This document shows, in pieces, positions 1-8,361 of a DNA stretch of 64,000 nucleotides. Location: contig NZ_QBTZ01000001.1 of the NCBI RefSeq assembly GCF_003058055.1, forward strand, positions 4,482,001-4,546,000, written 5' to 3'. This stretch comes from Acidovorax sp. 107 (lineage in GTDB: Bacteria > Pseudomonadota > Gammaproteobacteria > Burkholderiales > Burkholderiaceae_C). The notes under the pieces are model-generated. The model was not told the DNA's origin, did not search any database, and saw only the letters and a program-made list of their open reading frames with translations. The position numbers and the translations under genes were made by a program. Positions within the stretch are counted from its first letter, which is position 1. Each line of letters opens with the position of its first letter.

Positions 1-1325
1 AGAGCCTGGCCTTCTACGACCCGTTGACCAACCTGCCCAACCGCCGCCTGCTGATGGACCGCATGCAGCAGGCCATCGCTGCCAGCGTGCGCAGCGGGCA
101 GTACGGAGCCCTGCTGTTCCTGGACCTGGACCACTTCAAGACCCTGAACGACACGCGCGGCCACGAAGTGGGCGACATGCTGCTGCGCCAGGTGGCCCAA
201 CGCCTGAAGACCTGCGTGCGGCGCGAGGACACGGTGGCGCGGCTGGGGGGCGACGAATTCGTGGTCATGCTCAGCGACCTGTCGGTCCATCGCGACGAGG
301 CTGCGGCCCAAGCGCGGCGGGTGGGCGAGAAGATCCTGCGCAAGCTCAACGTGCCCTACACCCTGGGCGGCAACGCACACCACAGCACGCCCAGCATCGG
401 CGCCACGCTGATGGGCGGCTCCCTGCAATCGTCGGTGGACCTGCTCAAGGAGGCCGACATTGCGATGTACCAGGTCAAGTCGCAGGGGCGCAACGCGCTG
501 TGCTTTTTTGACCCGCAGATGCAGATCGTCATCAGCATGCGGGCGCAGCTGGAGAGCGACCTGCAGATGGCGCTCACGGCGCGGCAGTTCGTGCTGCACT
601 ACCAGCCCCAGTTCCACCTGGACGGCCGTGTGGTGGGCGCTGAGGCCCTGATCCGCTGGCAGCACCCCGAGCGCGGGCTGGTCGCGCCCGGCGAATTCAT
701 TGGCGTGGCCGAAGAGAGCGAACTCATCGTGCCCATGGGGCACTGGGTGCTGCGCACGGCCTGCGAGCAGCTGGCTGCCTGGCAGGGGGACGAGCGCTAC
801 CGGCACCTGCAGGTGTCCGTCAACGTGAGTGCGCGGCAGTTTCGCCAGCGCGACTTCGTGGCCCGCGTGGTGGAGGTGCTGCGCGAGACCGGGGCGCGGC
901 CCCATTTGCTCAAGCTCGAACTGACCGAGTCGCTGGTGCTGGACAATGTGGACGACACCATCGCCAAGATCGGCCTGCTCAAGACCAAGGGGGTGCGCTT
1001 CTCGGTAGACGACTTCGGCACCGGCTATTCATCGCTGGCCTACCTCACACGGCTGCCGCTGGACCAGCTCAAGATCGACCAGTCCTTTGTGCACAACCTG
1101 GGCGTGCGGCACACGGACGATGTGATCGTGCAGACCATCCTGGGCATGGCGCGCAACCTGGAGCTGGATGTGATTGCCGAAGGGGTGGAAACCGAGGCGC
1201 AGAAGGACTTCCTGGCCCGGCACGGCTGCGTGTACTTCCAGGGCTATCTGCTGGGGCGGCCCACCCCCGTGGCTGCGCTGGAGGCGCTGATGGAGTCCGC
1301 CGCCGCTGCACCCGTGCAGGGGTGA
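1..1325 (+). CDS. GGDEF-EAL cyclic di-GMP protein, 5' partial
   Basis: The reading frame is already open at base 1, so the N-terminus and any sensor domain lie outside the window. What remains is a GGDEF domain followed by a complete EAL domain, the layout of proteins that make or degrade cyclic di-GMP. The GGDEF motif is intact (bases 246-260), and an RxxD inhibitory site (RRED, bases 219-230) sits five residues before it, so cyclase activity with product feedback is plausible. The EAL domain keeps EALIRW, NVSARQF, ELTES, DDFGTGYSS, KIDQSF, AEGVET and QGYLLG, the usual metal-binding and catalytic stretches, so phosphodiesterase activity is also plausible. Which activity dominates cannot be told from sequence. 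A terminator hairpin follows about 50 bases after the stop. Confidence 0.93.
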   Translation, partial: SLAFYDPLTNLPNRRLLMDRMQQAIAASVRSGQYGALLFLDLDHFKTLNDTRGHEVGDMLLRQVAQRLKTCVRREDTVARLGGDEFVVMLSDLSVHRDEAAAQARRVGEKILRKLNVPYTLGGNAHHSTPSIGATLMGGSLQSSVDLLKEADIAMYQVKSQGRNALCFFDPQMQIVISMRAQLESDLQMALTARQFVLHYQPQFHLDGRVVGAEALIRWQHPERGLVAPGEFIGVAEESELIVPMGHWVLRTACEQLAAWQGDERYRHLQVSVNVSARQFRQRDFVARVVEVLRETGARPHLLKLELTESLVLDNVDDTIAKIGLLKTKGVRFSVDDFGTGYSSLAYLTRLPLDQLKIDQSFVHNLGVRHTDDVIVQTILGMARNLELDVIAEGVETEAQKDFLARHGCVYFQGYLLGRPTPVAALEALMESAAAAPVQG

Positions 1326-1338
1326 GCCAAGCACCCAG

Positions 1339-1360
1339 TTTGCTATATTTTGTATAGCAA
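1339..1360. repeat. Left half of the dispersed palindromic repeat
   Basis: TGCTATA and TATAGCA form perfect 7-base arms around a TTTTG loop. This is the left palindrome of the repeat family seen at full length at 6464, 12966 and 40620. The right half is missing here; an ordinary terminator stem follows instead. Confidence 0.6.
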
Positions 1361-1374
1361 TAAAGACTCAGAAT

Positions 1375-1397
1375 ACCGGCACTACCGCCGGTTTTTT
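1375..1397 (+). terminator. Intrinsic terminator after the GGDEF-EAL gene
   Basis: ACCGGC and GCCGGT form a six-pair stem with a six-base loop, followed at once by a run of six T. It ends the plus-strand GGDEF-EAL transcript. Confidence 0.85.
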
Positions 1398-1412
1398 CGG
1401 AAATTGGCGCCG

Positions 1413-2312
1413 TCAGCGCCGCGATGACACCACGATGCCGCCCACGATCAATGCAAACGCGACACCGTGGAACGCCTGGGGTGTTTCACCCAGAAAAGCC
1501 GCCGACAGCAGCCCCGCGAACAGCGGCGTGAGGTTCACGAAAAAGCTGGCCAAGGCCGGCCCCGCGCGTTGCACCCCCACGCCCCAGAACCGGTAGGCCA
1601 GCACTGCCGGCCCCACGGCGATGAACGCCAGCGCGGCGACCAGCGGCCAGCCCCATGCGATGTGCGTGCGCCCGCTGGCCCATTCGGCCCCAGCAAAGCT
1701 GCCCGACCAAGCCAGCCCAAACACCATCTGCGCCATCAAGAACGCAGCCCAGTCGCCCCGGATGCTGGTGGGCTCGGTGGTGCGCGACAGCAGCCAGCTG
1801 TAGAACGCCCACGAGATGGTGGCCAGCAGCATGAACAGGTCGCCCGGCACCAGGCGGAACGCCAGCAGCTGCGACCACTCGCCCCGGCTGAGCACCAGCA
1901 GCACTCCGCACATCGACAGCAGTGCGCCCAGCACCTGGCGGCGGGTCACGGCGGCCCCGAAAAACAGCGCCCCCACGGCCAGCATCCAGACCGGCATGCT
2001 CGACCCCACCAGCGTCACGTTGATGGGTGTGGAGGTCTGCAGCGCCATGTACTGCAGCGCGTTGTAGGCCCCGATGCCCAGCAGCCCCAGGAGCGCATAG
2101 CGGCGCCAGTGGGGCCACAGGGGGCTGTCGGCGCGCAGCACGCCATGGGCCAGGGGCAGCAGGATGGCAAAGGCCAGGACCCAGCGGATGAAGTTCAGGG
2201 TGATGGGAGGAATCAGGTCATGGACCAGCCGCCCCACCACGGCGTTGCCAGCCCACAGCAAGGGCGGAATCACCAGCAGCACGGCCGTGCCGGGTGTGAT
2301 TTTTTGAGTCAT
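1413..2312 (-). CDS. EamA/DMT-superfamily membrane exporter
   Basis: A 299-residue integral membrane protein of the drug/metabolite transporter superfamily (EamA, RhaT-like), normally ten helices built from two five-helix repeats. The N-terminus runs into a hydrophobic helix with the motif PLLWAGNAVVGRL, typical of the first helix of these exporters. Later hydrophobic stretches and a positively charged end (SSRR) fit the family topology. The ATG at 2312 was chosen because it starts just before the first membrane segment; the longer open frame adds a Pro/Ala-rich stretch unlike the family. The substrate cannot be told from sequence; relatives export amino acids or small metabolites. It is divergent from the quinone reductase gene. 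Confidence 0.85.
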   Translation of the reverse strand: MTQKITPGTAVLLVIPPLLWAGNAVVGRLVHDLIPPITLNFIRWVLAFAILLPLAHGVLRADSPLWPHWRRYALLGLLGIGAYNALQYMALQTSTPINVTLVGSSMPVWMLAVGALFFGAAVTRRQVLGALLSMCGVLLVLSRGEWSQLLAFRLVPGDLFMLLATISWAFYSWLLSRTTEPTSIRGDWAAFLMAQMVFGLAWSGSFAGAEWASGRTHIAWGWPLVAALAFIAVGPAVLAYRFWGVGVQRAGPALASFFVNLTPLFAGLLSAAFLGETPQAFHGVAFALIVGGIVVSSRR

Positions 2313-2473
2313 GGGGCTGCACTGTAACGGTGCGGGCGGGGCCCTGCTGCGCCCGGGGCAGAAGGCCCCTGCACGCACCGGTGCTGCATGGGCCGTCGGC
2401 AACCGCGCGCAATTCGTGGCAGGATGGCCGCCGTTGTGATTTCCCCCACCCCTTTTTTTGGAGACTGTCAGTC

Positions 2474-3457
2474 ATGAGCCTTGCCGTCCAGATCCGCCAG
2501 CACGGTGGTCCCGAAGAACTCCACATCGTTGACGTCACCGTGGGCGAGCCCGGCCCCGGCGAGGTCCGCATTCGCCACCACGCCATCGGCCTGAACTTCA
2601 TCGACGTGTACCACCGCACGGGCCTGTACCCGCTGAACATGCCCGCCACCATCGGCATGGAAGGTGCCGGCGTGATCGAGGCCGTGGGCGAAGGCGTCAC
2701 GCACCTGAAGGTGGGCGACCGCGCCGCTTACGCCAGCAACCCGCCCGGCGCCTACTGCGAAGTGCGCGTGATGCCCGCCAAATGCGTATGCAAACTGCCC
2801 GATGCCATCAGCTTCGAGACCGGGGCCGCCATGATGCTCAAGGGCCTCACGGCGCAATACCTGCTCAAGAAAACCCGGCCCGTGGAAGGCCTGCAGCCCG
2901 GTGATCATGTGCTGTTCCATGCCGCCGCGGGCGGTGTGGGCCTCATCGCCAGCCAATGGGCCAAGGCGCTGGGCCTGCAGCTCATCGGCACGGCGGGGTC
3001 TGATGCCAAGTGCCAGCTGGCCCTGGCCAACGGTGCGGCGCACTCGATCAACTACAGCACCGAGGACTTCGCCGCGCGTGTGAAGGAGATCACCGGTGGC
3101 AAGGGTGTGAAGGTGGTGTACGACTCGGTGGGCAAGGACACCTGGGACAAGTCGCTCGAATGCCTGCGCCCCTTCGGTCTCATGGCCAGCTTTGGCAACG
3201 CCTCGGGCCCGGTGGCGCCGTTTGCGCCGGGCAGCCTGGGTGCCAAGGGGTCGCTCTACGTTACGCGCCAGACCCTGTTCACCCACATCGCCACGCGCGA
3301 GGCTACGCAGGCCATGGCCGACGACCTGTTTGCAGTGGTCGCCAGCGGGCAGGTCAAGATCCACATCGACCAGCGTTATCCGCTGGCCGACGTGCAGCAG
3401 GCGCACCGCGACCTGGAAGCACGCAAGACCACCGGCTGCACCATCCTCACGCTGTGA
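2474..3457 (+). CDS. qor: NADPH:quinone oxidoreductase, zinc-independent MDR family
   Basis: A 327-residue medium-chain dehydrogenase/reductase close to E. coli QorA. It has the GroES-like N-terminal fold (residues about 1-125) with FIDVYHRTGLYP and the nucleotide-binding motif HAAAGGVGLIASQWAKALG, then VVYDSVGKDTW and GSLYVTRQTL, all landmarks of QorA. There are no structural zinc cysteines, as usual for quinone reductases. It is expected to reduce quinones with NADPH in the cytoplasm. The ATG at 2474 has GGAG about ten bases upstream and matches the usual QorA start (short lead, then GGPE). Its TGA overlaps the GTG start of the following Nudix gene, so the two are probably translationally coupled. 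Confidence 0.93.
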   Translation: MSLAVQIRQHGGPEELHIVDVTVGEPGPGEVRIRHHAIGLNFIDVYHRTGLYPLNMPATIGMEGAGVIEAVGEGVTHLKVGDRAAYASNPPGAYCEVRVMPAKCVCKLPDAISFETGAAMMLKGLTAQYLLKKTRPVEGLQPGDHVLFHAAAGGVGLIASQWAKALGLQLIGTAGSDAKCQLALANGAAHSINYSTEDFAARVKEITGGKGVKVVYDSVGKDTWDKSLECLRPFGLMASFGNASGPVAPFAPGSLGAKGSLYVTRQTLFTHIATREATQAMADDLFAVVASGQVKIHIDQRYPLADVQQAHRDLEARKTTGCTILTL

Positions 3458-4287
3458 GCGCGGTCGTCCAGACACCCACCTTCGACCAGTGGCTGGCGGG
3501 AGCGCGCCGGGCGGCGCAGCAGCCCCCGGCCCAGCCCCGCCAGCCGCTGGTGGTGGCAGGGCAGGTGGTGGGGTCGGTGGCACCAGGGTTTTTGAGTCAG
3601 ATCAGCCTGAAGCGCTTGTTTGATAAGCGCTATCAGCTATCAGAAACAGAGCAATCTGAGGGCTCTGCGTGGCATTTGCAGGCACCGCCCGCCGACGCCA
3701 CGGATGCCCTCAACACCCTGGCCGCCGCGCTGCGCGATGTGGGCCTGTGTGGCCCCTGGCGCGACGAGCAGCTGGCGGTGACCAACCCAGCGGGCGAGGT
3801 CATCGGCACGGTGGAGCGCGGTGCCGTGCGCGTGCTGGGCGTGGCCACCCGGGCCGTGCACCTGGTGGGCGTGGCGCCTGACGGGCGCATGTGGGTGCAA
3901 AAGCGCTCCATGACCAAACCCAACAACCCCGGGCTGTGGGACACGCTGATGGGCGGCATGGTGTCGGCCGCCGACTCGCTGCCGCAGGCCCTGGCCCGCG
4001 AAACCTGGGAAGAGGCCGGTTTGCGGGTCGATGCATTGGCCGACGTGGCGCACGGTGGGCGGGTGCTGTTCAGCCGCCCCAGCCGTGAGGGCGGTGGCGC
4101 AGGCTTCATGGTCGAACGCATCGACTGGTTCCGTGCCCAGGTGCCCCAGGGCACGGAGCCCGACAACCAGGATGGCGAGGTCGAGCACTTTGCATTGCTG
4201 CCCCTGGACGTGGTGCGCGAGCGCGTGGCGCAGGGGCTGTTCACGCTGGAGGCCGGGCTGGTGATCGCAGGGTTCCTGGGGGCTTAG
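3454..4287 (+). CDS. DUF4743-Nudix hydrolase
   Basis: A 277-residue protein with an N-terminal DUF4743-type region (about 1-130) and a C-terminal Nudix domain, like the Nudix partner of thiamine pyrophosphokinase in fungi and plants. The Nudix box starts at GGMVSAAD and ends with RETWEEAGL; the first box Glu is Asp here, while the metal-binding REx2EE is intact. WVQKRSMTKPNNPGLWD before the box is typical of the subfamily. The GTG start overlaps the qor stop in GTGA. Residues about 46-69 are encoded by an inverted copy of the dispersed palindromic repeat, kept in frame. Substrate is unknown; relatives act on damaged thiamine diphosphate or isoprenyl diphosphates. Confidence 0.88.
   Translation: MSAVVQTPTFDQWLAGARRAAQQPPAQPRQPLVVAGQVVGSVAPGFLSQISLKRLFDKRYQLSETEQSEGSAWHLQAPPADATDALNTLAAALRDVGLCGPWRDEQLAVTNPAGEVIGTVERGAVRVLGVATRAVHLVGVAPDGRMWVQKRSMTKPNNPGLWDTLMGGMVSAADSLPQALARETWEEAGLRVDALADVAHGGRVLFSRPSREGGGAGFMVERIDWFRAQVPQGTEPDNQDGEVEHFALLPLDVVRERVAQGLFTLEAGLVIAGFLGA
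3591..3659 (-). repeat. Dispersed palindromic repeat inside the Nudix gene
   Basis: Read on the minus strand this stretch shows TTGCT...GATAGCTG, then AGCGCTTAT and AAGCGCTT as a second stem, then AGGC and a TGA-rich tail. These are the landmarks of the full extragenic copies. It lies wholly within the coding sequence and contributes about 23 residues without a stop or shift. Confidence 0.75.
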
Positions 4288-4292
4288 AGTCT

Positions 4293-4319
4293 GGGCAGCG
4301 CGGGCAGCGCGGGCAGTGT
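4293..4319. repeat. Three tandem 9-base units
   Basis: Two exact copies of GGGCAGCGC are followed by GGGCAGTGT, directly after the stop of the Nudix gene. No function is apparent. Confidence 0.6.
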
Positions 4320-4363
4320 GGATGGCGTGGTGCGCGGCAGCCTCGCATCGCAGTAAGCAGTGA

Positions 4364-4424
4364 TTTGCTATCTGTTCGATAGCTGCATGCGCTTTATCAA
4401 TCGGCACTGGCAGCCGGTTTGGTT
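4364..4424 (+). repeat. Dispersed palindromic repeat at the LysR 3' end
   Basis: TTTGCTAT and GATAGCTGC form the left stem, then GCGCTTTAT, GGCACTGGCAGCC and a GGTTTGG tail. It overlaps the end of the minus-strand LysR gene and supplies its last residues and stop codon. Confidence 0.75.
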
Positions 4425-5341
4425 CCATTTTTGTGTCCAGCGCCCGTGCGCCCCCGCTGCACCGCCACTGCCTTCACCAGGTCCCAGGCCGCGTGCGCCA
4501 CGGGCGAGAGCGCACGGTGTCGACGGTGCACCAGCATGATCTCGCGGTCCACGCGCGGCACCAGGGGGCGCACCGCCAGCCGTGCCAGGCCTTCGGGCGG
4601 TAGTGCCAGGGTGGGGATGACCGAGATACCCAGGCCCGCGTCCAGCATGCGGAATATCGTGGTGGGGTGGCCCACCTCCTGGGCCACCGTGCAGGCCACC
4701 CCGTGCTCGGCCAGGGCGCGGTCGATCAGGCGGCGGCTGCCGGAGTCGTGGTCCAGCAGCACCAGCGCTTCGCCCTGCAGGTCGGTCCAGCGCACCTGGC
4801 GTTTGCCTGCCAGCCGGTGGCCGGGTGGGCAGGCCAGGCAGAAGGGTTCGGTCAGGATGGTCTCGCAATGCAGCGCCTCGCGCTCGCTGGGGTCGATGAC
4901 CACGCCGAAATCCACTTCGCCCGACAGCACGCTGGCCAGCACCGCGCTCTGGATGCGGTCCAGCAGCACCAGCTCCAGCCCGGGCAGGGTGCGCTGGCAT
5001 TCGGCGATGCAGTCGGGCATGAGGTTGGCCGACAGCGTGGGGCTGCTGGCCACGCGCACGCGTCCGCGCCGCTGGGTGGCCAGCTCCCGCACGTCCAGCA
5101 GTGTGTTCTCCAGCTCCTCCAGCACGCGTGGCAGGCGGGCCGACAGGCGCTGGCCGGCATCGGTCAGCGTCACCTCGCGCGTGGTGCGGTTGAGCAACTT
5201 CAGGCCCAGCTGGGCTTCCAGCTCGGTGATGCAGCGGCTCACGGCCGGTTGGGTCAAGCCCACCGCATCGCCAGTGCGGCTGAAGTTGCGGGTGGCGGCC
5301 ACCGACTGAAACACATGCAGCTGGCGCAGGGTGATATTCAT
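4397..5341 (-). CDS. LysR-family transcriptional regulator
   Basis: A 314-residue LTTR. The N-terminal winged helix-turn-helix is clear (LRQLHVFQSVA, then GLTQPAVSR and LGLKLLNRTTR), followed by a substrate-binding domain that starts at about residue 92 (GRVRVAS). The start at 5341 lies at the usual LTTR N-terminus. It is divergent from a BASS-type transporter with about 130 bases between starts, the standard LTTR arrangement, so it probably controls that gene and itself. A perfect 18-base palindrome lies in the shared gap. The last residues (about KPAASAD) come from a dispersed repeat that has replaced or extended the original C-terminus. The inducer is unknown. Confidence 0.93.
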   Translation of the reverse strand: MNITLRQLHVFQSVAATRNFSRTGDAVGLTQPAVSRCITELEAQLGLKLLNRTTREVTLTDAGQRLSARLPRVLEELENTLLDVRELATQRRGRVRVASSPTLSANLMPDCIAECQRTLPGLELVLLDRIQSAVLASVLSGEVDFGVVIDPSEREALHCETILTEPFCLACPPGHRLAGKRQVRWTDLQGEALVLLDHDSGSRRLIDRALAEHGVACTVAQEVGHPTTIFRMLDAGLGISVIPTLALPPEGLARLAVRPLVPRVDREIMLVHRRHRALSPVAHAAWDLVKAVAVQRGRTGAGHKNGTKPAASAD

Positions 5342-5363
5342 GAGCTTGAATCATAAATCCATC

Positions 5364-5381
5364 AGAGAAATCCATTTCTCT
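5364..5381. promoter_or_regulatory. Candidate LysR operator palindrome
   Basis: AGAGAAAT and ATTTCTCT are perfect inverted arms around CC, and AAATCCAT also occurs twice as a direct repeat in 5355-5376. It lies in the gap between the divergent LysR and transporter genes, where LTTR recognition sites are expected. Binding is inferred from position and symmetry. Confidence 0.55.
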
Positions 5382-5472
5382 TTGGAATCCGGCTGCGGTC
5401 CAATGCATGTCTTCGGGGTTTGTGTGCCCCATGTCCTTTTGCATTTTTTGCGCTGCCGCTGCGCTGTCACCC

Positions 5473-6453
5473 ATGGCCCGTTCCCGCTTCCTTCCTGACA
5501 ACTTCACCCTGGCCTTGCTGGGCACCGTCACCCTTGCCAGCGTGTTGCCCGCATCGGGCGTGGCGGCCCAGGCGTTGGAGGGCATCACCGTGGCGGCCGT
5601 GGCGCTGCTGTTCTTCTTGCACGGTGCCAAGCTCTCGCGGGATGCCATCGTGGCGGGGCTCTCGCACTGGCGGCTGCACCTGGTGGTGGTGGGCACCACG
5701 TTTGTGCTGTTCCCCTTGCTGGGCTGGGCGCTGCGGCCGGTGCTGCTGCCGCTGGTCACGCCGGGGCTTTACACCGGCATCCTGTACCTGTGCGTGCTGC
5801 CCGCCACAGTGCAGTCGGCCATTGCGTTCACGGCCATGGCGCGTGGCAACATGCCGGCGGCGATCTGCAGCGCGTCGGCATCGACCCTGCTGGGCATTGT
5901 GATCACGCCGTTGCTGGTGGGGCTGCTGCTGCCCGAGGCGCAGCAGCAGGCGGGCGCCGCCCAGCACGACACGCTGGCCAACATCGGCCGCATCACCTTG
6001 CAGTTGCTGGTGCCCTTTGTGGCAGGCCACCTGCTACGCCCGTGGATTGGCGGCTTTGTGCAGCGCCGGGCGGCAGCGCTCAAGCTGGTGGACCAGGGCT
6101 CCATCCTGCTGGTGGTGTTCACCGCCTTCAGCGCTGCGGTGGTCGAAGGGCTGTGGCGGCAGTTGCCAGCGTCTGCGCTGCTGGGCCTGGTGGTCGTGTG
6201 TGCCGTGCTGCTGACCTTGGCGCTGGTGACCACCACCTGGGTGGCGCGGCGCATGGGATTCTCCAAGGAGGACGAAATCACCCTGGTGTTCTGCGGCTCC
6301 AAGAAGAGCCTGGCCAGCGGCGTGCCCATGGCCAAGGTGCTGTTTGCATCGCATGCAGTGGGCGCCATCGTGCTGCCCATCATGGTGTTCCACCAAATGC
6401 AGCTGATGGTGTGCGCGGTGCTGGCGCAGCGCTATGCGCGGCGCAGCGTGTAG
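5473..6453 (+). CDS. Bile acid:sodium symporter family protein (YfeH-like)
   Basis: A membrane protein of about 326 residues in the BASS/SBF superfamily, YfeH-like subgroup. It has about ten hydrophobic segments. VALLFFLHGAKLSRDAI and CVLPATVQSAIAFTAMARGN are hallmarks of the subgroup, and FCGSKKSLASGVPMAK matches the conserved late helix pair. It probably imports an organic anion with sodium across the inner membrane; the substrate is not evident. The ATG at 5473 is chosen because MARSRFLPDNF leads straight into the first helix. ATGs at 5407 and 5431 are also in frame, and none has a good ribosome site. The divergent LysR gene is the likely regulator. Confidence 0.85.
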   Translation: MARSRFLPDNFTLALLGTVTLASVLPASGVAAQALEGITVAAVALLFFLHGAKLSRDAIVAGLSHWRLHLVVVGTTFVLFPLLGWALRPVLLPLVTPGLYTGILYLCVLPATVQSAIAFTAMARGNMPAAICSASASTLLGIVITPLLVGLLLPEAQQQAGAAQHDTLANIGRITLQLLVPFVAGHLLRPWIGGFVQRRAAALKLVDQGSILLVVFTAFSAAVVEGLWRQLPASALLGLVVVCAVLLTLALVTTTWVARRMGFSKEDEITLVFCGSKKSLASGVPMAKVLFASHAVGAIVLPIMVFHQMQLMVCAVLAQRYARRSV

Positions 6454-6463
6454 GTAACGAGGC

Positions 6464-6525
6464 CGCTATATTTTGTATAGCTGCAAACGCATGAAGAGCA
6501 TGCGCCTGCGGCCCAAAAGGCTTCA
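6464..6525 (+). repeat. Dispersed palindromic repeat between convergent genes
   Basis: GCTATATTTTGTATAGC forms the left stem, ACGCATG and CATGCGC the right stem, followed by GGCCCAAAAGG. It fills almost the whole gap between the BASS transporter and Na/Pi genes, which converge here, and could act as a bidirectional end of transcription. Confidence 0.75.
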
Positions 6526-8178
6526 ACTCTGCTCGTTGAGCGTGCGCAGGCGGCTGGGCGCCAGGGCACCGGCCGATTCCAGAATGGGATAGGCCACCGA
6601 GCACAGCAGCGAGTTGATGCGCTTGAGTTCACTGATCAGGTCGATGTGCAGCGAGCTGGTCTCGATGCTCTGCACCGTGTTGTCTGACAGGCGTGCCAGA
6701 TGGGTGGCCGAGTAGGCGTGTTCCAGGTCGCGGAAGCGTGCTTTTTCTTCGAGCAACTTTTGCGCGTCGCGCACGCTGCCGTTCAAGAACACGCTCATCG
6801 CCAGCCGCAGGTTGTCGATCAGGCGGGCGTGCAGCTCGTTGATCTCTTCCATGCCCGCCTCAGAGAACTGGCGGCCCTTCTTGATCTTCTTGTCCTCGAT
6901 GTCGATCAGCACGCGCTCGATGATGTCGCCGATCTGCTCCATGTTGATGGTGAAGCTGATGATGTCGGCCCAGCGGCGGCCTTCGCGTTCGTCCAGCGCC
7001 TCGCGCGAGATCTTGGTCATGTAGTACTTGATGGCCGAGTACAGGCCGTCCACCTCGTCGTCGAGTTTGCGCAGGTCTTCGGCGAGCTTGAGGTCATCGG
7101 TCCGGATCACCTTGTGCAGGCCCAGCAGCATCGATTCGACCACGTCGGCCTGGTGCAGGGCTTCGCGTGCGGCGCACGAGATGGCGAGGGACGGCGTGGC
7201 CAGGGCGGAGGGGTCCAGATGCTGGGGCCGGGTGCCGGCAGCCGCCTGCGACTTTTCGGCGGGCAGCAGCCGCTGCACCGTACGCGCCACCGTGCCTGTC
7301 AGGCCAATGCAGACGATGCCCACCACCACGTTGAAGGCCAGGTGGAACAGCACCACCAGGGCGGCAGTCTCGGGCACGTAGGGCCGCACATGCTGCAGCC
7401 ACAGGCCGGTGAGGGGCGTCATGATGAGCACGCCAATGATCTTGAAGAACAGGTTGCCCAGGGGCACCTGGCGCGTCTGCACGTTGGACTTCATGGTGGT
7501 CAGCACGGCGAGCACGCCGCTGCCCAGGTTGGCGCCCAGCACCAGCCCCAGCGCCACGTCGGCCGGAATACCTCCCGAGCCCGCCAGCGCGGCCGTGAGC
7601 AGCACGGTGGCAAGGCTCGAATACGCCACGATGGCCAGAATGGCGCCGGTGAAAATCTCCAGCAGTAAATCGCTGGTGAGCGCGCCCAGCAGCGTGCGCA
7701 CGGTGGGCGACTGGGTGAGCACCGTGGTCGATTCGGTGATGAGGCGCAGCGCCAGCAGCATCAGCCCCAGGCCGATCAGCACGCGGCCTACCCGGCCCAC
7801 GGCGGTGTCCTTGCGCGAGATGAACAGCACCACGCCCACAAAGATGAACAGCGGCGACAGCCACGACAGGTCCATGGAGAACACCACGGCCATCACGCTG
7901 GTGCCCACGTCGGCGCCCAGCATCACGGCCAGCGCCGCAGGCAGGCCCACCAGGCCCTGTCCCACAAAGGACGACACGATGAGCGCGGTGGCCGTGCTGG
8001 ACTGCACCACGGCCGTCACGCCAATACCGGAGAGCACAGCGGTGAAGCGGCTGCTGACGCTGTGTGCAATCAGCTGGCGCAGGTTGGCGCCGAACACGCG
8101 CAGGATGCCGGTGCGCACCAAGTGGGTGCCCCAGATCAGCAGCGCCACGGCTGCCAGGAGGTTGAGGAGATGCTTCAT
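6523..8178 (-). CDS. Na+/phosphate cotransporter, NptA/YjbB type with PhoU tail
   Basis: A 551-residue inner-membrane protein. Residues about 1-310 carry two Na/Pi-cotransporter repeats: QSSTATALIVSSFVGQG and the later LGANLGSG..LTTMKSN contain the QSS and GAN-type motifs of sodium-phosphate symporters of the SLC34 type. Residues about 340-550 are helical and PhoU-like, as in E. coli YjbB. The ATG at 8178 starts at a short lead into the first membrane helix and has AAGAAG upstream. A Pho-box-like double repeat lies about 90 bases upstream, though in the opposite orientation. The role is probably phosphate uptake or export depending on gradients. Confidence 0.9.
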   Translation of the reverse strand: MKHLLNLLAAVALLIWGTHLVRTGILRVFGANLRQLIAHSVSSRFTAVLSGIGVTAVVQSSTATALIVSSFVGQGLVGLPAALAVMLGADVGTSVMAVVFSMDLSWLSPLFIFVGVVLFISRKDTAVGRVGRVLIGLGLMLLALRLITESTTVLTQSPTVRTLLGALTSDLLLEIFTGAILAIVAYSSLATVLLTAALAGSGGIPADVALGLVLGANLGSGVLAVLTTMKSNVQTRQVPLGNLFFKIIGVLIMTPLTGLWLQHVRPYVPETAALVVLFHLAFNVVVGIVCIGLTGTVARTVQRLLPAEKSQAAAGTRPQHLDPSALATPSLAISCAAREALHQADVVESMLLGLHKVIRTDDLKLAEDLRKLDDEVDGLYSAIKYYMTKISREALDEREGRRWADIISFTINMEQIGDIIERVLIDIEDKKIKKGRQFSEAGMEEINELHARLIDNLRLAMSVFLNGSVRDAQKLLEEKARFRDLEHAYSATHLARLSDNTVQSIETSSLHIDLISELKRINSLLCSVAYPILESAGALAPSRLRTLNEQS

Positions 8179-8265
8179 GAAAACCGTTGTTTCTTCTTCT
8201 TGTGATGGGCGCAAACCCTGCGATGACCAGACCCAGGGGCCAATGCAAGAACCGCGCGCACCGGG

Positions 8266-8283
8266 CTGTCATAAAACTGACAC
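8266..8283 (+). promoter_or_regulatory. Pho-box-like site upstream of the Na/Pi gene
   Basis: CTGTCAT, AAAA and CTGACAC match the PhoB consensus (two 7-base units with a 4-base spacer) with one or two differences in the second unit. The site lies 88-105 bases upstream of a phosphate transporter start. The units read toward the right, while the gene runs left, so the orientation is the reverse of the usual one. Confidence 0.55.
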
Positions 8284-8361
8284 ATAAGCATACTCCTGAT
8301 TCCATAGCGCCGGAGCAGATGCCCATGTCGGCGCTGGGTGCGTTGCTGCGCCCCAAACGGC

